In this document: in pieces, positions 58,402 through 64,000 of the stretch
How positions within the stretch are numbered: position 1 is the first letter of the stretch
Layout: the number at the start of each line of letters is the position of its first letter
DNA from: Alnus glutinosa
Taxonomy: Eukaryota > Streptophyta > Magnoliopsida > Fagales > Betulaceae
NCBI RefSeq assembly: GCF_958979055.1
Contig: NC_084886.1
Location: 38,274,154 to 38,338,153, forward strand
DNA: 64,000 nt
Direction of reading: 5' to 3'
Notes under the pieces: model-generated
Databases searched by the model: none
What the model was told of the DNA's origin: nothing
Seen by the model: only the letters and a program-made list of their open reading frames with translations
Position numbers and translations under genes: made by a program

Positions 58402-59854
58402 TGTTGGTTTTTGTGTTGGCTGCATTCTGTTGGACAAAATTACTATCATGTACTGTTGCTGATTTCACAGGGATACCGTATCAGTTCAGAGTCTTCAAAT
58501 ATTCAGAGTTTATTTCTCTGATATAGAAAAGGCCTTATTATAACAAGATCAGTGTCACAAGCGTCAAAAAGGAATTTTCGGACTCCATGAAGACTCTGCA
58601 AAGTCTACAGCTCAACAAAAGTCGGATCTCGAGTTTATCGTTCGAACGGCCTAGTGAAACGCCTGGACACTCATCAGTCAGTAACATAAACAATGATGCT
58701 TTTAATCAGTGGTTCAGTCAGTTTTCAGAAGTCTTCTTTAGAGATATGTTCATAGATGATTTTGCACAGATTCCAAGTCAAAGAAATCGGATCCCTTGCA
58801 TCCGTTCAGACGCTCAACTGTACAAGCATCATCCACTCGGACGACGAGAACTTTCTGCCCGAACCGTCCTCTGTGTCGAGAAGCTTCAAACCATTCCAAC
58901 TTGCATCCGTCCGGACATCTCAGCAGCACGTCTGGATGCCACTTAGTGTTCGATCAGTTATGGGATTTCTTTTCACAACACAGATTTGGGAAGATAGCTG
59001 CAACCGTCCGGAATATGTGGATTCCCGTCCGGAAGCCCTCATTCATAAGGCAAGTCGAGCATTCAAATTTCAAACGTCCGGACAACAGTCTTCATAGTTC
59101 AGACGCTCGAGCTTCATATATGAAAATTGCGTGCATCAGATCAACTGTCTGGACGACAGATGTTATGGTCCGGATGCGCTAAGCCTTGATATGGAAATTG
59201 CGTGTAGCTAAAATGCGACCGTCCCGACGATAGGGCAACCCTATCGGGATGCATCTCAATTCAGGAAAGAATTTCAGCGAATTTTGGAAAGCCGATCGCA
59301 CAATTGTCTGTCTGGACACCTTATGTCTACTGTCCGGACGGCGCCTAAGTATTTCAAGCCAAACGCTCATTTGAACCTGTATCCTATAAATAGAGGTCCC
59401 TAGGCTTGAGAATTGTAAGAATTCGGTTGTGAATTCTGTAATGCTTAGAGTGTTATATTTTAGAGTTACTGTGCTGATCTGCTCACTCTCAAGCTGTTGC
59501 CAAGTGCTGTTGTTGTGCTGAAACTGAAGTCTATCTTAGGGGTTGGCCCTAAGATAAATGATTCCATTGAAGACCCCTTCAAGTAGGTGACTTGGTTGGG
59601 AGGCGTTTGTGTTGGGTTATACGTTAGAGTTCAAGGTATGACCACTGCATAAGGGTATGTGAGTGCTACTGCTTTGTAACTAACTTTGTCTTCTGAATAG
59701 TGGATATTCTAGGTTTGACTGCTCTAGAGTGGTTTTTCTCTTAATTGAGTTTCCACTTCGTCAACAAAATATCTGTCTCTTTATTTTCCGCATCGTGATA
59801 TTTTGTTGCACACTATTGCACACACTTGATAAATTAGAAGTCCAATAATTTTCA
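58402..59854 (+). mobile_element. 3' LTR of the copia-type element
   Basis: 1453 bases from TGTTGGTTTTTGTG to CCAATAATTTTCA, with a TATA-like CCTATAAATAGAGG near 59382. The last 506 bases are a close copy of 52334-52839. It carries repeated GTCCGGAC motifs (58900-59345). Confidence 0.85.
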
Positions 59855-60998
59855 CTTAGGATATTGGATCTCTTGCGTAAATAGAACTTGGTGGAGTTTA
59901 TTCCTTGTTTTAAGCGGCATTACTTGATTGGCATCCTGGGCCAAATAGTGGGCCTTGTTGAACATAATCAGTCACTTTCAAGCTTTGTTCATATTAGGCT
60001 TCTTTTATTCAAAGTTCCTTCCAATATATATAAAGGAGACCAAACGATCAAATGTCTAGGGTTACAAAGATTCCCTAATAAACCAAGTCAGAGGCATAGG
60101 AGAAGAGTTTCTTCCACCAAGGCAAAGTTAGACTTAGACCATTACAAACCACAGTTGCTACAAATTCTACCTAGACAACAGAATGGAGTGTCTACGTGAC
60201 ATGAGCCTTTGCTTGATCTAGGAGAGGACACACATTTTGAGCTATAAAATAGTTTTTACAGACCAGACTGCAAGAGAAGACAAACTGAAAACTTAAAAAG
60301 AAAACAAATACACAGAAAAAACAAACTGCTTCGTTGCCATAAAAAAATGCCCCACTAAAACCATCCACCATCCCACGTGGACGTCCATGTTGCAGCCAGA
60401 GGATCCCCATGAATAAAAAAAATAGTCAGTTTTATCCCCTATAAGCGGGAATAACTGCACATACAATACATAATGCCCAACCGCTCAGCCAAAAATCCCG
60501 CAAGTGCAACTGCAACATCACGAACCACCGTGGCAAAACTGCTTTTGGCAGGAACCGCCGACAGATTGGTGGCCTACCTAACTGCAACACTCCCTCACCC
60601 ACAACACGAAACTCAGTAGAATGAAGGAGTGCTCGGGTCTCTAGTTTCGGTGAGAGAGAGATACTTCGAAAATAAAGAAACTCCCCACGCCACCTCACTC
60701 CATACCGCCATTAGCAGCGCTCCCATCGTGAAGTTCAACAAATACAGGACCCGCAACAACAGTTGTAGTAGACAACCCCCTCAAAAGCTCCCAGAATAAG
60801 ATTTTTGCATCGATTGCTACAAACCCTTCCCATGATGATCACGACACTGGAACAAAAGGATTTTCACCCAAGACCGTGAAAAACAATCATCCCAGAATGG
60901 GTTCCAAAGCAACGAAAGAGTAAAACTTCAAAGAGCGAAAAAAACCACAACAAATGCATAAAACTACATCTCAATCCCAAAAAGGGTGAGACAAAAAC
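59855..60998. other. Unclassified repeat-like DNA
   Basis: No recognisable gene. The stretch at about 60180-60998 looks like retroelement debris and continues on the far side of the TRIM concatemer (63519 on), which was inserted into it. ORFs here have no family motifs. Confidence 0.45.
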
Positions 60999-61641
60999 TG
61001 TAACACTTCGGTCCCATATTGAGAAGAAATAAATAGCTCACATAGAGTGGGTGGTTTATAAAGATACTCATGGGTGCTAAGTCCCACATTGCCTAGTTAT
61101 TAGGTGAAACTGGGCTTTATAAGGGATTCTAGGAAAGCTCCAAATTGACTAGTCCTTTTAGAGTGATAGCGCAGATGTGGCTAGCGCTTTTTCTTGGGTC
61201 ATTACAAATGGTATCAGAGCCACTTAGTAACGCAATGTCATGTGGTACTGGAGCACTGCATGACGTGGCCTTGACGAGGATGTCAGAGGTTTAAGGGGGG
61301 AGTTTGTAACACCCCGATCTCATATTGGGAAGAGATGAATAGCTCACATAGAGTAAGGCCTCGTTTGGTTTGTGGAATGTCTATTTCATTAGGAAAAGGA
61401 ATAACTATTCCTGAGAATAGATGAAGGTGGAATGAAATAACTATTCCTATTCTTTTGTTTGGTTGTAACAGTGGAATAGAACATTGCATATGTATTCCTT
61501 TGTTTGGTATAGTGCAATACATTGGTGAATGGAATCATATTATAATCAAATTTCCTAAAACACCCTTATAATAAAAATATAATTTATATTCTTAAGGACA
61601 TTTTTTTTTCTTTATTTTAGAAACATAAACAATCATACTAT

Positions 61642-61681
<40 letters not shown>

Positions 61682-63513
61682 CATAGAGTTCATGGCTTTT
61701 TTTTTTTTTTTTTCCATATACAATTACGCTACAAAATGATTTGTAAGGAAAAAAAAAACACACACACACACACACACACATATAATCATCATATCACCAT
61801 CATAAAAAAATAAAAAGAAAAAAAATAGATCATCTGCAAAGCCCTTTTTATTTTATTCTTTTTTATTTGTTTTCCAGCAACAAACATTCATTCTTTGCTT
61901 ATAAAGTAAAATGATTTATAAGAAAAAAAAAAAACATAATCATCATAAAAAATAAATCATCTGCAAAGCCCTTTTTATTTTATTATTTTTTATTTGTTTT
62001 TCAGCAACAAACATTCGCTCTTTGCTTACAAAGTTTTTCTCAAACCTCCGCCAGGCAATTGGAGTCCTCCCGATATTAAGAGGTACTCGTTTTGCTACGT
62101 CTAAGTGCATTCTGTAGGCTAAATCATAGGAGAAAAAAAAAAAAAAAAGACTAACCCGCAACAAATTAAGTTGGGTTGAGAAACAGAGAAAGGGGGATGA
62201 GAATATAATTGCAGAGATGGAGAGAGATACTGATGGTGCATTTGAGTAATGAATTTTTGAAATCAGAATTAAATTCTTATTCTGTTTGCGAATTTTGAGA
62301 TTTGACTTTTTAGAAGAAAAAAAAAAATTGAATAAAATATGATTTGTTTATAAAAAGTTGAATAAAATATGATTTGTTTTTGAAAAAGTTGAATAAATAT
62401 GATTTATTTTTGAAAAAAGTAGAATCAGAATTATATTTTATTTTCAAAATTTTGTATCCAAATACACCATGAGTTGAGAAACAGAGAGAGAGAGAGGGAT
62501 AAGAGACTTGGATGTTGAGAGGGTTGGGGTTTTTGGGCAAAAGACGAATTTTATTTATTCCCACAGGAAAGGAATAGGTATTCCACTCCTTTTGAGTGGA
62601 ATACCTATTCCTCTTCGTAAGGGAATAGCTATTCCATGGGAATAACTATTCCCTTAAATAATATACAACCAAACAAAGGAATAGCTATTCAGAAGGAATA
62701 GTTATTCCTTTCTATGGGTCTAATCCGCAAACCAAACGAGGCCTAAGTGGTTTATAAAGATACTCATGAGTGCTAAGTCCCACATTGCCTAGTTACTAGG
62801 TGAAACTGAGCTTTATAAGGAATTATAAGAAAGCTCTAAATTACTAGTCCTTTTGGGGTGATAGTGCAGATGTGGCTAGTGCTTTTTTTTGGGTCATTAC
62901 AAATGGTATCAGAGCCACTTAATAACGCCAAGTCATGTGGTACTGGAGCACTGCATGACGTGGCCTTGACGAAGATGTCAGAGGTTTAAGGGGGGAGTTT
63001 GTAACACCCCGATCTCATATTGGGAAGAGATGAATAGCTCACATAGAGTAAGTGGTTTATAAAGATACTCATGAGTGCTAAGTTCCACATTACCTAGTTA
63101 CTAGGTGAAACTGAGCTTTATAAGGAATTCTAAGAAAGCTCTAAATTACTAGTCCTTTTGGGGTGATAGTGCAGATGTGGCTAGTGTTTTTTTTTTTGGG
63201 TCATTACAAATGGTATCAGAGCCACTTAGTAACGCTAAGTCATGTGGTACTGGAGCACTGCATGACGTGGCTTTGACGAAGATGTCAGAGGTTTAAGGGG
63301 GGAGTTTGTAACACCCCGATCTTATATCGAGAAGAGATGAATAACTCACATAGAGTAAGTGGTTTATAAAGATACTCATGAGTGCTAAGTCCCACATTGC
63401 CTAGTTACTAGGTGAAACTGAGCTTTATAAGAGATTCTAAGAAAGCTCTAAATTACTAATCCTTTTGGGGTGATAGTACAGATGTGGCCAACACTTTTCC
63501 TTGGGTCGTTACA
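60999..63513 (+). mobile_element. TRIM concatemer: four LTRs, three internal domains
   Basis: LTRs of about 207-209 bases (TGTAACACCCCGATCTC ... GGGTCATTACA) lie at 60999-61206, 61305-62901 (with insertion), 63000-63208 and 63307-63513. Each gap of 98 bases (61207-61304, 62902-62999, 63209-63306) begins AATGGTATCAGAGCC, a primer-binding site for initiator Met tRNA, and ends GAGGTTTAAGGGGGGAGTT, a polypurine tract. The array is flanked by AAAAC (60994-60998 and 63514-63518). A terminal-repeat retrotransposon in miniature, non-autonomous, in tandem. Confidence 0.9.
61357..62743. mobile_element. PIF/Harbinger-like element inside TRIM LTR 2
   Basis: Inverted ends GGCCTCGTTTGGTTTG and CAAACCAAACGAGGCC, flanked by TAA (61354-61356 and 62744-62746). 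The uninterrupted LTRs at 63000 and 63307 read GAGTAAGTGG at this place, so the empty site has one TAA. It has subterminal GGAATAACTATTCC repeats, a tandem duplication of about 175 bases (61770-62030) and a tandem of about 32 bases (62328-62415). No transposase. Confidence 0.9.
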
Positions 63514-63518
63514 AAAAC

Positions 63519-64000
63519 TACCTTCTCCTTTCCTTGTGACAACATCACCCTAAAGAGAGAAAACACCCTACCAACTACTAAAAACAAAAACCCAAAACAC
63601 CTTGGGAGGAGGGAAGCATCCTTAACAAAAAAAAAAGCTTTTTTCCTCCTCGCTCCCTCTTGGAAAAATAACTCCTACGCAGCATAAGCTTTTTTATTTT
63701 ATTTTTAATTGTTTTTTCATATCGGGCTTCTTGGGCATTATCTTATGTCAACCCAATACCCAACAAAGCCTTTAATACTTCAAAGCTTAATCCAATTTTC
63801 AGGGGTAAAAGCACCACCAAGAGAGAGGGAAAAAATAGAATCATAACTACTGTTAATATGCTCGACAGTGGGAGAATCAAAATTACAGTTAATGATATAA
63901 AGACTCCAAGTTTTGGTGGCTAGAACAATGAGGTCATACATGCAGAGCAAATGGTTGAAAGTAGATTTTTTTTGGTGGACCACAAAGACGACCGTTTTTA
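63519..64000. other. Repeat-like DNA to the window end
   Basis: Continuation of the sequence interrupted by the TRIM concatemer. The short ORFs have no recognisable family. Confidence 0.45.

Larger units (their letters stand above)
52334..59854 (+). mobile_element. Gag-only copia-type (SIRE/Maximus-like) retrotransposon
   Basis: The 3' LTR is 58402-59854 (TGTTGG...TTTTCA, 1453 bases). The 5' LTR is only its last ~506 bases (52334-52839). A primer-binding site TGGTATCAGAGC (52842-52853) fits initiator Met tRNA. A polypurine tract AAAGAGGGAG precedes the 3' LTR at 58390-58399. The internal part has gag but no integrase, RT or RNase H that I can find. A solo LTR of another family (55779-57657) is inserted. 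Confidence 0.75.

Noticed and set aside
58587..59182. ORFs of 113-128 residues in the copia-type LTR
   Set aside because: They overlap in different frames within an LTR that has a terminal repeat copy; no family motifs.

Overview
The window is nuclear DNA of a flowering plant, most likely a eudicot. It has GT-AG introns, long AT-rich intergenic DNA, (TA)n and (GA)n microsatellites, plant-only gene families (cellulose synthase-like D, RALF, clade-C PP2C) and many nested transposons. I cannot name the species.

Six intact host genes are readable. From the left: a PP2C40-like clade-C protein phosphatase (minus strand, 3 coding exons, about 2 kb leader intron, 1300-4275); ribosomal protein eS21 (minus, 13563-14896); a CSLD1/CSLD4-type cellulose synthase-like D glycosyltransferase (minus, 6 exons, 24751-30166); a RALF preproprotein (plus, 34905-35297); heat shock factor-binding protein HSBP (minus, 5 coding exons, one intron of the rare U12 AT-AC type, 36707-40426); and a TSPO/MBR translocator protein (plus, single exon, 42008-42529). 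They have no shared pathway. They sit as separate islands in repeat-rich DNA.

The rest is mostly mobile DNA. 8-13 kb holds hAT-like, fold-back and PIF/Harbinger-like elements and two LINE-type retroposons, one inside the other. 16.6-17.6 kb is a 5'-truncated LINE. 18-23 kb is LTR-retrotransposon debris with a clean solo LTR. 43.6-49.6 kb is a four-level nest: a fold-back Mutator-like element (9-bp target duplication) split by a 5.2 kb hAT element (8-bp duplication), which holds a fold-back element that holds a near-perfect GC-rich palindrome. 50.5-59.9 kb is a gag-only copia-type element with inverted LTR pieces and another solo LTR. 61-63.5 kb is a concatemer of a miniature LTR retrotransposon (TRIM; four LTRs, three internal domains) with a PIF/Harbinger element in its second LTR.

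At least five host-gene fragments lie in or beside these elements: a copy of part of the neighbouring PP2C exon, two LRR receptor-kinase pieces of BAM type, a Raf-like kinase first exon inside the hAT element, and a UTP4-like WD40 piece. Host-fragment capture and nested insertion are the main themes. I found no tRNA, rRNA, CRISPR or prokaryotic features.
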